Below, in pieces: positions 10,086 to 21,056 of a stretch of DNA of 64,000 nt (positions are counted from its first letter, which is position 1; every line of letters begins with the position of its first letter). The position numbers and the translations under genes are program-made. The stretch spans positions 49,594,250 through 49,658,249 of the forward strand of contig OZ020613.1 in NCBI GenBank assembly GCA_963971575.1, read 5' to 3'. This DNA comes from Liopterus haemorrhoidalis. Lineage: Eukaryota > Arthropoda > Insecta > Coleoptera > Dytiscidae. Below the pieces are notes generated by a model. It was not told the DNA's origin. It saw only the letters and a program-made list of their open reading frames with translations, and ran no database searches.

Positions 10086-11281
10086 TATAGACGGATTGCT
10101 GATAGGTGACTGTTCGTTGCTACAAGTATCGATATACAATACTATATGCTTTCTCTGTTTATATCATTATAATTATTTGCATACCCATAGTAACGTACAG
10201 TGACGCAAGTTGACAACCAACCTTCCAAATTATTTTAATAAAAAACAAAGCATTAGAAAGAAACGGAATTATTCGAAGATATCTTTGCTAATTGGAGCAC
10301 GAAAATAAATTCACAGCAGTACTCAAACAAACAAAATTATTAATTTTAAGGTAATAATTATAAATAAGGAAAAACTTATACTCATACGTAAATTTTGGAT
10401 TATAATTTGTTGTTTATTTAAATTAAATTTTTATGTTTCCCCTAAGTACAAAGTAATAAAATATTAAGTAAAAATATATTTATTCATATAATATATTGCT
10501 ACAAGTTGTATTTAAATGTTTATTTTTATTTCAAAAAAATTAGTCACTGTAATGCATGATATCGTCGTCATCTGAACTATCCCTGTCATTTCTTGTATTT
10601 ATTATTATTGTATTAATATCATCAACAATCCTTTCCCTTTCCCAGAATTCATTTATTAAATTTTCGATTTTTTTAACAAATTTAGCCCAAGTTTCACATC
10701 TAATTTGATCACAAGCTACTACACTGCTACATTTTCAAAACTTCGTTATCACTATATCCGTTTTGACCAATATGTCTATCATAATAATTTTTTGTTATAC
10801 CCCAAATTAGTTCAATGGAGTTAAACTGGCAGTGATAAGGAGGTAATCTTAGTACTTCATGACCATACGTTTGTGCCAATGTATCAATAAAATAAACTGG
10901 TTCAGATTTTAATTTCGTTCGTTTTCTCGTGATTTTGTTAGTGAGAAGTTCAGATTTATTACATTTTATAATTCTACGAATTGTTGATTCCGAAATCTTT
11001 AAGGCAGCTGCTACTCTTTGACGGACACAAGATAGAGAAATAAGTGGTACATTGTTCTCTTTTTCGGAATTAAAATATTCCAGCAGATTTAAAATTAAAG
11101 TTTGTGAATTTAATAATTGGCTGCAAGATCTATTAATTAATATTATTAACAGACACTGACAGCTAAGACAAATAACAAAAAACATTTTTAAAATCGCTGA
11201 TAAATGGTAACTAGATTATTATATGATTGCAATTCTTGATGCATACATGTAACAGTCACCTATCAGCAATCCGACTATACC
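10086..11281 (-). mobile_element. IS630/Tc1-like DDE element
   Basis: Inverted ends share GGATTGCTGATAGGTGACTG with GGTATAG outside. If TA is taken as the target duplication, the termini read TAGACGGATTGC and TAGTCGGATTGC. The element is about 1.2 kb and contains an internally deleted transposase on the minus strand. It lies in the ZNF-1 intron upstream of the second S-type cassette. Confidence 0.75.
10727..11185 (-). pseudogene. Internally deleted IS630-like (DDE_3-type) transposase
   Basis: The N-terminal part has RQRVAAALKISESTIRRIIK, a helix-turn-helix typical of these transposases. The C-terminal part has EVLRLPPYHCQFNSIELIWG, the motif containing the last acidic residue. The two are joined directly, so the first two catalytic acids and the core between them are missing. 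The frame stays open across the join, giving 152 codons that would encode a DNA-binding protein without catalysis. A remnant of a related C-terminus is at 62077-62250. Confidence 0.78.
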
Positions 11282-11348
11282 ACAGTAACTAAGAACTCAT
11301 GACCAACCGATATCTTTTTAATTTATGAATAATATATATCTTTACAAA

Positions 11349-11462
11349 ATATAGTACATTATTTCAAATACTTTTTAAAAATATTTAATATTGCAAATAC
11401 TTTAATCGGTATTTGGTATTTAGTATTTGTAATACTTTTACTGAGTATTTGCCACGGCTCTG
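11349..11462. mobile_element. Right-end remnant of the CAGAGC hAT-like MITE
   Basis: The sequence matches the right part of the MITE at 4240-4718, including GTATTTGCCACGGCTCTG at its end, and stops 25 bp before the paralogous S-type exon. Its shared position shows that the MITE was present before the exon pair duplicated, or moved with it. Confidence 0.7.
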
Positions 11463-11487
11463 GTAACTATGAGTATTTATATTTCAG

Positions 11488-11646
11488 AGAGCTACTATAC
11501 TCGGAAAACATGTATCATATCATCGACTGACGACATGTCCCAGTACAACTACAACACCGATATTATCATCACTGAGGAGATTAACATCAAGTCTGAATGT
11601 GGTGAAGACGGTGAATATGAGGAGAGTGCAGCTGGACAAGATACAG
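11488..11646 (+). CDS. ZNF-1 acidic cassette exon, S-type, second copy
   Basis: The exon is 159 bp, phase 1 to phase 1, from TTTCAG to GTCAGC. It encodes SYYTRKTCIISSTDDMSQYN and then IIITEEINIKSECGEDGEYE with one IKSE core. It is the last cassette before the ZNF-1 finger exon. An ATG 19 nt upstream reads in frame through the acceptor (MSIYISES), a feature kept in other S-type copies. A first exon beginning here would therefore also be in frame. Confidence 0.84.
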
Positions 11647-11926
11647 GTCAGCCATTAATTTAATATTATTGTTTTAGTTGTAATCTACCAATAATGACAT
11701 TCCCATTTTCCATTGAATGAGTAAAATATATTCATGATTTAATTGCGAGTTGCTAAAAATTTATGTCTGTTTGTGAGGTGGAGTATTTTATTAACAGATA
11801 TAGCAGGGGTCCCAACAAAAATTCCCGGGGGAGGTGGCAAAATTTAAAACTAAGCCACTGCTAGCCACATACAAAATAAGTTTAACTTAGTTTTAGTCTC
11901 GTTAATCAATTCCAGTTTGCTTGCAG

Positions 11927-12939
11927 CTAGAGGACCATCTTCGAGTGAACCAGATGAGAATTGTGCATCGCTGTCCAATAACAAGTGTAAACAACCCATA
12001 ACAACAAAGTTATCAAATCTCGTTAGAAACAAAAGGGCATATGCTGGAGAGAAAACATGTGATCAGTGTGATAGAACATTTTCAAGGGCATCAAATCTCA
12101 TTAGGCACAAACTAAAACATTCTGGAGAAAAATCATTCAAATGTGAACATTGTGATAAAGCATTTTCATGTTCATCATATCTCATTAGACACACACGAAT
12201 ACATTCTGGAGAGAAACCATTCAAATGTGATCAGTGTGATAAAACATTTACACTTTCATCAACTTTTGCTACTCACAAACGGATACATTCTGGAGAGAAA
12301 CCATTCAAATGTGATCAGTGTGATAAACTATTTTCGCAGGCAGAAAATCTCAGTACTCATAAACGAGTTCATTCTACAGAGAAACCATTCAAATGTGAAC
12401 TTTGTAATAAAGCATATAAAATAAAGAGAAGTCTTGAAACTCACAGACGAGTTCATACTGAAGAGAAACCATTCAAATGTAGTCAGTGTAATGGATCATT
12501 TTCAGAATTATCACATCTCATTAGACACAAACAAATACATTCTGAAGAGAGACTGTTCAAATGTGATGAGTGTGATAAAGCATTTTCGAGTTCATCAAAT
12601 CTCAATGGCCACAAACGAATACATTTTAAGGAGAGACCACACAAATGTGATCAGTGTAATAAAGCATTTTTTGGGTCCGCACATCTCATTGCGCACAAAC
12701 GTATACATTCTGGCGAGAAACCATTCAAATGTGAAGAGTGTAATAAAGCATTTAGATTGAAGGAAAGTCTCGTTATGCATATACGGGTACATAGTGGTGA
12801 AAGGCCATACAAATGCGAGCGGTGTAATAAAGCTTTTCCTCGCTTTTCAAATCTCGCTAAACACAAACAAATACATTCTAGCGATTATAATGTTACTAGC
12901 AAGGGTAGTTGTAAAGGAAGAAGAAAACCCGCGAATTAG
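11927..12939 (+). CDS. ZNF-1 terminal exon: C2H2 zinc-finger protein, ten fingers
   Basis: The acceptor CTTGCAG opens in phase 1 and the exon runs to a TAG stop. A short serine/acid leader (RGPSSSEPDENCASLS) precedes ten tandem C2H2 fingers of the form C-x2-C-x12-H-x3-H. The fingers are joined by HSGEKPFKC-type linkers, with variants such as HTEEKPFKC and HFKERPHKC. This is the DNA-binding part of a probable nuclear, sequence-specific transcription factor. Finger-contact residues differ between repeats, so a long composite site is expected, but its sequence cannot be read here. A short basic tail (CKGRRKPAN) ends the protein. The leader resembles those of the other three genes. The missing N-terminus is supplied by upstream exons. 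All fingers appear intact. Confidence 0.93.
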
Positions 12940-12964
12940 ACAACATTTTTCATGTAAAATTCAA

Positions 12965-12970
12965 AATAAA
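12965..12970 (+). promoter_or_regulatory. Probable polyadenylation signal of ZNF-1
   Basis: A canonical AATAAA lies 26 bp after the finger-exon stop codon in otherwise non-coding AT-rich sequence. Confidence 0.55.
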
Positions 12971-13087
12971 ATTTCTTTACCGGGACAAATTAGTGCAATT
13001 ATTCTCCAACTAAATATCCTGTATTTCTGTAAAATTAAACGATTTCGAAATATTTTCCGAAGTAAAAGCTTTCTCCTATTTGATAAA

Positions 13088-13160
13088 TACTATTCCCTCC
13101 GTCCGAAACTATAGTATACATTTTGATTTTTTTCTTGTCCGAAAATATTATATATATTTA
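13088..13160. mobile_element. Solitary end of the Stowaway-like mariner family
   Basis: The sequence CCCTCCGTCCGAAACTATAG, followed by TATACATTTTGATTTTTTTC, matches the inner right end of the element at 9013-9765. No partner end was found nearby. Confidence 0.55.
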
Positions 13161-13816
13161 CAATTTTAATTACAAACTGTAATTTGAAGTTATTATTTAT
13201 TTATTTATTCTATATTAACTATATTTCTGAAAAAGAAACTGAGAAATATGATTAAATACAGAAAGAATTAATAGCTAATGAGAATTTCTCTTCTGAAACA
13301 ATTTTGTTTACTGAATCAATCAATACGGATGGACCACAAAACTCATACCATTAATTTTATGGAAACTGAATTCACTGAATAGATAGCATAGAAAGATTGC
13401 AAAAATAAAAAAATTAGCGAATTTTTTTTATGCATAACCAAAAACACCGGAAAGACAGGGTAAAAAAAAATAAGAAAAGCTTCCCTTTGTGTTGACTTTG
13501 ACAGTGTGGAAACAAATAAAAATTGATAAAGAGGAATTGAAATAACAACAAGAAGAGAAAAAGGAAATTGGAAGAAATATACGTAATTTGAAAAAAGAAA
13601 AGTTGAATAAAATAAAAAAGAAAAAATTAGCACTAGAGAAAGAAATTGTTAAAAATACAGAAAAGGAAAGATATGGGAAAAACACAAAATAAAATCAAGG
13701 AGTGAAGCAGGAACACAATGCAAAAATTGAAATAGTATCTAATATTTTGTTAACAGTGGACCAGAAATTGCCTGTAAGTATTTTGTTTCGGTCCCTCTTC
13801 GGTTTTCTTATAATAT

Positions 13817-14072
13817 TGTTAGGGTAATAAATATATGGACTTTCAACCACACGTATAATTATTTAATTTTAAATACTATTACAATGAATAGAACACCGAT
13901 ACAAAGGGTCACGCCGTATTCTTATCCCGTCGCCATGGAATAGGTCATTTGACTATGGTTCATCCTTTTCCGCCCCTGCTGGCGCGGGTCACAATACCGA
14001 CCGACCGCCTGGTACCATCATGTCCATCATCACGCCGTTGCTCAGCGCGGCCGTTTGAAAATCTCCCTAACA
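13817..14072 (-). mobile_element. Solo LTR with 4-bp target duplication
   Basis: A 256 bp segment begins TGTTAGGG and ends CCCTAACA (TG...CA with inverted ends) and is flanked by ATAT on both sides. One half is GC-rich and the other AT-rich, which suggests promoter and polyadenylation halves read on the minus strand. No internal retroelement sequence is next to it, so it is best read as a solo LTR left by LTR-LTR recombination. The superfamily is probably Ty3/gypsy or BEL, not resolved. Confidence 0.7.
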
Positions 14073-15670
14073 ATATATTATAGATAAAATGTTAATTTGG
14101 ATAGTAGCATTTTAAAAAATACGTTCCAGAATCTTACTTGCTTATTCAACATACAATTAATATTGATTTTAAATGCTATACTTGCAAAAGAACTTATCAT
14201 TTAAAATGTATTTCTAATGAATATTTTTTTAATCTTATATACAAATGTAATTTTTTACTGAAAATAATAAAATGTCATAAACAGCCATAGTATTTACATT
14301 TATTTTCCTATACAAGTAATTGCAATCATTTGTGCTAATATTGCACAAGCTATGCCAAAAACTAAATTATTGAACCTTTTTGGAAAAAATAAATTAAGTA
14401 TATATGTAACATCTTATTCTAGGAAATACTCAATTAAATATAATCTAGAAGAATTATAGAATTCAGTAGATTTTTAAAAATAGTCGAAAAAAATAGTCGA
14501 CGGGGAAAAGTCGCCAAATCTAGGGTATTTGAGAGGACTTTTAGCGACAAGAAATCTGCATTTGGGATTAGCGATATTTTGGAGTATTTTAAAGTCAACT
14601 GACCACAAATATGGAGAATTTTTGGATTTCACTTTTTCTGTTGTTTTTCTCTTCTTTTTATATACAATAAAGATCCATTAATCAGAACCTCCACTAATCC
14701 GGGTAGCCTTGTAATCCGGACAAAATTAAAAAATGTAAATTTTATATGTAAAATGACATTTTTTTTTTTCTACTACCGAATTTGACCTGTTCGTTACTTT
14801 TTATTAAAAATTTTAATTTTGTTAATAAATATTTGTGCAATTTTTAAATAACTGAAGAAGCAGGTGTACAATATTAACATATATGTACATACACATTATA
14901 CGATAAATACTTATGAGTACATATTAACAAAACTAATTTAAAAATGACAATAAATTCAATAATTTAGTATATAATATTTATAATCTTATTAGAGAAGAGG
15001 GTTTGCTGTTTTTTCTTTATAGGGATTTTTTATTTTTGTACTAATTTATTCTGTATTTTTGTATCTACAGGGTATTTCAAACGATTACGCGGAACTAATT
15101 TTTTTATAATAATGATAACATTTATTATAATTCAATGGTACATACATAATAAAAGGTACAAAGTATAAGTGTTATAACAAATGTAACATTAATAAACAAA
15201 AATACATATTACCGTAATCAGATTTGTATGAATATATAAAGAAATATTACTAAGTTTCGGTGAAACTTGTCGTAATATTACAGTGAATAATTGATATTAA
15301 ATATTATATATATATATATATAAATATGAATTAATATTATATACATGAATAAGTTAAATTAATTTATGGATTTTAGAAATGTTATCCAATAAACACGGCT
15401 TCTATTTTTCACATATTTTTTTATTATTTCGAAGTTGGGAACACACCTTCTTATCTTTAGCACATTTGACACAGACCCAAATTTTGCGAATTTTGAAAAT
15501 AGCTTTTCATTAATGCTTTAGCTACTTTCTTAAAAGTCGAGTTGGCAACACTGACTGTTATGAGCACGGGCAGATACAAACCGAATCAATTTTACCACGT
15601 GCGCATCATTGTAGTGATAACCGCTTTTTTGATTTCGTTATTAAAAAATTGTCAAGAAACTACAGCTACA
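14073..15670. other. AT-rich spacer between ZNF-1 and ZNF-2, no gene seen
   Basis: I see only AT-rich sequence with short TA runs (about 15308-15322) and no coding frame supported by motifs. The promoter and 5' untranslated region of ZNF-2 should lie in its right part; no TATA or initiator could be assigned. Confidence 0.5.
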
Positions 15671-15793
15671 ATGTATTTTTTAACCGATATTTGCTGTATC
15701 TGCCTCGTACATGATGATCATTTACAACGACTTTTCAACGATTGTGAAAATTCAAACTATTACTCCAGGTTGGTTTTATTATTTCCAGAAATG
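15671..15793 (+). CDS. ZNF-2 exon A: first half of a ZAD domain
   Basis: The frame from this ATG reads MYFLTDICCICL and continues to LLFPEM, where GTAAGA forms the donor in phase 0. It contains the first cysteine pair (C8-x2-C11) of a ZAD, the zinc-coordinating protein-interaction domain found at the N-terminus of many insect C2H2 factors. In such proteins the ZAD starts within a few residues of the initiator, so this Met is preferred over the in-frame ATG at 15560, which would add 37 residues. The second cysteine pair is on the exon at 19355. ZADs usually mediate homodimerisation. Confidence 0.8.
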
Positions 15794-16434
15794 GTAAGAA
15801 CATATTTATTTTCATTATTAATTATATATTTCAAACTAGCAACAACGCCGAACAGGTTTATCAAAAATCATCTAATTCAAATTCAACATAATTTCCGTTA
15901 CAGGCAACATAAAATCAAAATAAAGATGGTCAGTAATTTATTTATTTAATTTCGGCCACACAACTGGCATAAGCCCAGTAAATAATATTTTAATAACAGG
16001 TTCCCAGCGCCTAGATGTACGGGAAGGTAAGTTTTCCGTTTTTAAACCTCAGGCTAAGATATTAATGCCACGTGATCAGTGTGACGTTTCAACCTGTATA
16101 AACAGGTACTCATTTTAAGTATTTAATACTTGAGGCTGAGTTAACCTAAGAGCTGCGCACAATATCAGAAGATAAAAATCTGAAGAAGGTGGAAGGATTC
16201 GAATTCGCGTTCTTATGTTCCGTCCGTAGACAACTGTATTACTACGAAGCTACGTTAACTCTACAGTTATATTTTGGTGTTATGCTTCTAACACTTTAGT
16301 TAATTTTAGTATACCTAGTCTTTCCATAAATACTTTTACAAGGTTTTCAATGAAATTGCAAAAAATGTTTAATTTTCTTGTAGTGCTTAATACTTGAATA
16401 CATCTTAAACAAGAAACATCAATCAGTTTGTAAA

Positions 16435-16851
16435 ATGACCACTTCTGGCCGTTACACAGGGCTGAAGTCTATGCGACCACTTGTCTATAGAATTACGAAA
16501 AGTTTCTTGAAAAGTATTTTAATATTGAGCAGGCTTTCAACTACCAGAGCGACATGGTGTATGCTACAAGGTCACGAGAAGCTTGTGAGAAAACGCCGAC
16601 GATCCACAGGGGCCATTACCCTGCTTCAGTTATGGTTGGATGAGGCGGGAGTTATGATAGTACCAGCTTTTATTTCTCCTGCAGAATACCCGGGATTTTG
16701 GTCCGATCTTCAGGATATAGCTTGCAAGACACTGATGAAGATAGAAGTGGGTTTTTCTGTAGAAACCCTTCGTAATTCAATTGACGAGCCGTCGCAGAGA
16801 CTTCGTCACAAGTGCTGTGTAACGGCCAGAAATAGTAATTTTGATAACTGA
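16435..16851 (+). other. Unrecognised 138-codon open frame in the ZNF-2 ZAD intron
   Basis: The ORF starts MTTSGRYTGLKSMRPLVYRI and is mildly basic in its first half. It has less extreme AT content than its surroundings and no stop over 138 codons. I recognise no family. It lies between ZAD exons A and B and ends just before a foldback repeat at 16861. It could be a fragment of a mobile-element protein. Codon-use or homology evidence is needed before calling it a gene. Confidence 0.25.
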
Positions 16852-16860
16852 TTAGTGTCC

Positions 16861-17803
16861 CTTTTTAGGATTTTGTAGGTATAACATCACTCATGTGTCT
16901 GTCTTTGTCTGTTTGCTGTACGGTAGAAATTGTAGCCAAACGGCTTAATATAGAAATTTGAAATTTGGCATGCTTATACAACTCTTTAACCCACATATAG
17001 CAAAAATACTGAGAGACGTTATGGACATACGTTCAACAGGAATTTTCGGAATCAGACAAGTTTTTCGAAAAATGTCGATTTTTTCGTATGTATGATGAAA
17101 AAATTGTTTAAAATCTATTGTGTGTTTTCAAAAGAAAGCTCTTAAGACATAGATTAAGGAACGATAGGGTTAAAAGGTGCGGGACACTGATTTTTTAGTA
17201 CTTTTTTGGAAAAAATCGTATTAAAATAAAAAAGAAATAAAGAACTACTTCTCGTTACTTTATCTACGTCTTAAAAGCTTTCTTTTGATACCACACAATA
17301 AACTTTAAAAAAAAATTATTTTTTCGACGTCACAAAAAAATCAATATTTTGCGAAAAACCAATTTGATCAAAATTTCATGTTGAAGTATTCCGGTTCCCA
17401 TCAATGTACATTATTGACATTTTTTCAGATTTTTAGTTCAACCCCTCTGGGAGATAGGATGGGGGACAAAAGTTTTTTGCCATTATATTGACAAAAACTC
17501 CATAAAAAAAAGATTTTTCAAAAATAAAAATTTGTGCATCCACGCATTAAAAGGTTTGATACCCCAGTTAAAATTCAAAAAAACTATTTATGTTTCCATT
17601 AAATACATATTTGTTTATATTTATCCCGCGCTGTATTTTTTTAACTCTCATATAGTTTTCCTATATGTGGGTCAAGTTGTACAAGTATGCCAAATTTCAA
17701 CTTTCTATGTTCAGCTGTTTGACTACAATTTCTACCGTACAGACAGACACATGAGTGACGTTATAAGGGTTTTTTATTGGTCATACCTACAAAACCCTAA
17801 AAA
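16861..17803. mobile_element. Foldback element with arms of about 150 bp
   Basis: The left arm starts near TTTTTAGGATTTTGTAGGTA and includes ACGGTAGAAATTGTAG and GAAATTTGGCATGCTTATAC. The right arm carries the same series inverted and ends near TACCTACAAAACCCTAAAAA. The centre has no supported gene. A relative of the right arm is found at 18870-19022. Confidence 0.7.
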
Positions 17804-17866
17804 TGAGAACCTCTGTAAATTCACCATGAAAAAGTGCTTGAAGAAAGTGCACACAAAAATCACTTA

Positions 17867-19074
17867 TGGCCGGTTGCTAAAGTGAAATTATCCCTAACTC
17901 AAGTTAAAATCATTTGTTTTTGTATGTTGTAACATACAAAAAAAAATTAATGTGAAGTGTGAATTTTCACACATTTCAGGGTTTTGCAGGTATTTAATAA
18001 GTGAATGATGATTATTTGGGTTGCCAAAACAAATTTTATATTAATATATTTTTCTTGTTAATTTTCATTCGAACGCCTAGTACCATTATTTAGGTTTCTA
18101 AATACGTGCAGTATTTATATATATATATATATATATATAGCAAGGTTCATTAAGAATTTTAAAAATTGTGCCTATGGCTTCCAATGGTTGTTATAAGCTC
18201 CGCTCCTCCGCCCCTGATTTCGTGTACATTGAAACAGAATTAAATTATAATTTAAACAATTTCCACTGGTTATTAAATTTACGCTTTTAAAAATTAAATG
18301 AAACATTTGCCAAAATATAACTAGAATTTTGAAAAAATAATTTAAACAATATAAAATTAAAAAAAAAAAAAACAAAAAATAATATTGTCTCTTCTTGCAG
18401 GGTTCGATCCCTTTCGGATCGAGTTAGTTGGGTGAAAAGCCAGCGTCATAACCACTAGACCAGCATTCACCTTCTAGTGTAGCATGTTACAAAGCTATAT
18501 AACTTGCGTACATTATTAACCAAAAAAACACAAAAAATGCGTTTTTTTCCAAAAACAATCTGATCAAAAATTCCTGTTGTACTATTCAGGTCCACACCAA
18601 TGTACATTACTTAGAATTTTTTCAGATTTTTAGTTTAAACCATCTGGGCTACCGGGTGTGGGACAAAAAAATGTTTGCACAATTTTGGCAAAAATCGCTT
18701 CAAAATAATTTATTTTGCAAAAATAAAAATTTGATCGTTAATCCTCGTATCAAGGGCTTTCATTTGATACCCTTTTCAGAATTATAAAAAAATATTTTTT
18801 TTTCGATGAGCTAATATTTGTTTATATTTTTAGGGGGATATGTTTTTTAGATGTTTTAGTATTTTTCCTATGTGCGGGTCAAAGAGTTGTATAAGTATGC
18901 CAAATTTCAACTCTCTAGGTTTAGCCGTTTAGCTACAATTTTTACCGAACTGACAGACAGACAAACAGACAGACGACAAAATGACGGTATAAAGGTTTTT
19001 TGGTCATACCTACAAAACCCTAACAAATGATTTTAACTTGAGTTAGAGAAAACTCTTACGTTAGCAACCCGCCA
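17867..19074. mobile_element. TIR element with TTA target duplication, long form of a hairpin MITE
   Basis: The ends are TGGCCGGTTGCTAAAG and, reversed, TGGCGGGTTGCTAACG, each continuing as a 55-bp arm with CTAACTCAAGTTAAAATCAT. TTA flanks both sides. The 128-bp hairpins at 56609 and 59405 are the arms alone, with the same TTA flanks. The 3-bp TTA duplication fits PIF/Harbinger. The interior holds a tRNA-like stretch and a copy of the foldback arm family (18870-19022). It lies in the ZAD intron of ZNF-2. Confidence 0.75.
18400..18468 (-). other. tRNA-Glu-like sequence (pseudo-tRNA or SINE head)
   Basis: On the minus strand the segment has an A-box-like GGTCTAGTGGTTATGACG, then an anticodon-stem-like CTGGCTTTTCACCC, then a T-arm-like region ending ATCGAACCC. 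The pattern is close to a tRNA-Glu with anticodon TTC, but the acceptor stem does not pair convincingly. I read it as a tRNA-derived repeat rather than a working tRNA gene. Confidence 0.4.
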
Positions 19075-19354
19075 TTAATATTTTAGTTTAGGAAGTTATG
19101 AGTAAAAATTAAAAACCAGAAAATTTACATTATCGTTCATATCTAGTAACCTACTTATTTGTGGGGGGGGGCAAAGACATCGTTAAAATGGTCCCTTAAT
19201 ACGGAAACTTTGGCCTAATTTAACTGACCTCGTATCTCTTAACGTTCTCGAAATCCCCAAGTTATTTGGGACGCCCTGTACAGCTTAGCAACTGTAAATT
19301 TTTAGCTTGGAAAGACCAGGAAAGCCTCCATATAATCATAACAATTATTTTCAG

Positions 19355-19697
19355 ATCTCCATTCTGTTGCACGATCAGGGATCAATATGTGCAGATTGTT
19401 GCAGTAAAGTGGATGGTTTTTCCAAATTTCGTGAGGAGTGTTTGCGAAACAATCAAATATATATGAATTACACATCGAAACTGAGTTCTGCCTCTAAAAC
19501 TAGTGGTGCGATGTGTATTAATTTGATGGATTTGAAAAACGAGCAGATAAAGTCCTTAAAAAATTGCGAAGATACTGAAAAAAGTTCCAACAGTAATAAC
19601 TCATTAACAGCATGCCACAGTAAAAATGTTTTACGAAATGGGACATTAGACGAGTACTTCAGTGGCAGTTATATAGTGACAAGTGGTGATTGCACAG
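19355..19697 (+). CDS. ZNF-2 exon B: second half of the ZAD plus linker
   Basis: An ATTTTCAG acceptor opens in phase 0, matching exon A, and the exon ends in phase 1 at CACAG/GTATTG. It begins ISILLHDQGSICADCCSKVD, giving the second ZAD cysteine pair (C-x2-C at residues 53 and 56 of the joined protein), then FSKFREECLRNNQIY, the usual C-terminal ZAD helix. About 70 residues of low-complexity, serine- and asparagine-rich linker follow (KNCEDTEKSSNSNNS). The phase-1 end fits the phase-1 cassettes downstream. The 3.5 kb intron between exons A and B is filled with mobile elements. Confidence 0.82.
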
Positions 19698-20231
19698 GTA
19701 TTGTACAACTTTACTTGTTTTATAATATAATAGGTTTGTTCTTTTCGCTACCTTGCGTTTTACTACAAGACGCGGCTGTAATTGACGCGGCGTTAAATTT
19801 ATTACAGCAAGACCCGGCTGTAAGAATTTAAGTTACTAAAAACGCAGATTCTGTTCGTTTCAGTAACAGTTGAATACATAACTTGAACAGTTGTTACTGG
19901 AAGGCTCTATTTGACTATAGTTAATCTTTTAAATTTAACATTAATCATTTCTTTATATGCGTGCACCCAAGGGGGCTCATAGCTCCCCCCCCCCCTTCCC
20001 TAAACATAAAAACGGTTTTCAGAGACACATTTTGCTTGTATTAGAACGTGACCCCCCAAGAAAAAAATTCGCTTCTGAGTCCCCTCACAAAAAATGTTGG
20101 CTTCTGACCCCTCAAATTTTTTGTTATATTCTAACCCCTTAATATGTCTGACTCAGTGGCTACACAAATTTCAGAGTTGAAGACGGAGTCAGTGGTAACA
20201 AAGATTCTGGAGTCGGTATCAGAGTCGATAA

Positions 20232-20799
20232 CACTGTGCGACAAATAAAAACTTTTTTTTCTAACATGGATAAAATTAACTATTTTTGTATTATACTGAC
20301 CCGCTGAAAACAAAAATTTTCCTAACACGTACAGTTTTTTTGTTATGGCCAGGTATCATAAATCAATAAATACACTGATTAGTTATTTATCAAATACGTT
20401 ATTTCTTTTTAGTAAGTTTAGTCTGCAGTCTAATATTACGAAATGAAAAAAAATGAACTATTTCTGAACTATATTTTATCATATTTTAATTAACCACGAA
20501 CAATAAAAATAAAAACAAACGTCAGATTTAGGATTTTCTCTTATGGCTTGACGAGTCCTCCCGTAGCATCAACCAGCAATAATCTCCCAACAATTTTGAA
20601 TTCCATTTTCGATAGTAACGTTCCTCTAATCTTTTTATGTCCTGATAGAAAAGTTCTCCTTATTCGTCATCCACCATTCCAAGATTTGTAGGGAAATTCT
20701 TCATTTGTGATCAAAACCTCATCAAAAATTGGCAGTATTATACAAAAATAGTTAATTTTATCCATGTTAGATAAAAAAGTTTTTATTTGTCGCACAGTG
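20232..20799. mobile_element. CACTG-ended TIR element with TAA target duplication
   Basis: The ends are inverted repeats of about 65 bp starting CACTGTGCGACAAATAAAAA and differing at only a few positions. TAA occurs on both sides (20229-20231 and 20800-20802). The CACTG start with a 3-bp duplication fits the CACTA/EnSpm superfamily; TAA also fits PIF/Harbinger, so the assignment is open. A protein relic lies on the minus strand inside. Confidence 0.7.
20522..20690 (-). pseudogene. Transposon-associated protein relic
   Basis: The minus strand reads FYQDIKRLEERYYRKWNSKL, then LLGDYCWLMLREDSSSHKRK before a stop, with a stop also near its start. The YQDIKxxEERY...DYCW pattern resembles a conserved segment I associate with uncharacterised arthropod transposon proteins; I cannot name the family. 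It lies within the TAA-flanked element. Confidence 0.5.
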
Positions 20800-20897
20800 T
20801 AATTTGACCGACACCACAGTCCTGTTAAAATCACATATTTACTTATTCAATTTCTCGTTCTTAATTCTAGTTCTATTATATGACATTATTATTCCAG

Positions 20898-21056
20898 GAG
20901 TGACTATGAATGATGAGACCGACTGCGCTGTGCCTTCCGATAATATCAAAGATGCTGATGTTATTGAAAAAGAGATTGGCATTAAAACAGAATGTAAAGT
21001 TGCTGATGAAAATGTAGTGACGGTTGGAATAGAGCACACAGCTGAATGGAAGAATG
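20898..21056 (+). CDS. ZNF-2 acidic cassette exon, V-type
   Basis: The exon is 159 bp, phase 1 to phase 1, from TTCCAG to GTCAGT. It encodes VTMNDETDCAVPSDNIKDAD, then an IGIKTECK segment with one IKTE core, and ends IEHTAEWKNG across the junction. The first lysine site seen in the other V-type exons (IKQE, IKKE, IKEE) is IEKE here and does not fit the consensus. It is the first cassette after the ZAD exons, as expected for the shared order. Confidence 0.82.

Noticed and set aside
11812..11870. CAGGGGTCCCAACAAAAATT, resembling a hAT end in the intron before the ZNF-1 fingers
   Set aside because: No inverted partner or target duplication between here and the acceptor.
12143..12866. Several overlapping open frames on both strands within the finger exons
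   Set aside because: They are out-of-frame readings of the 84-bp finger periodicity (ILERNHSNVISVIKHF-like repeats) and follow the C2H2 frame exactly; the same happens in the other three finger exons.
13343..13685. Two hydrophobic open frames on the minus strand, phenylalanine- and serine-rich
   Set aside because: The plus strand is a lysine-codon-like A-rich tract, so the reverse frames are simple-composition artefacts without motifs.
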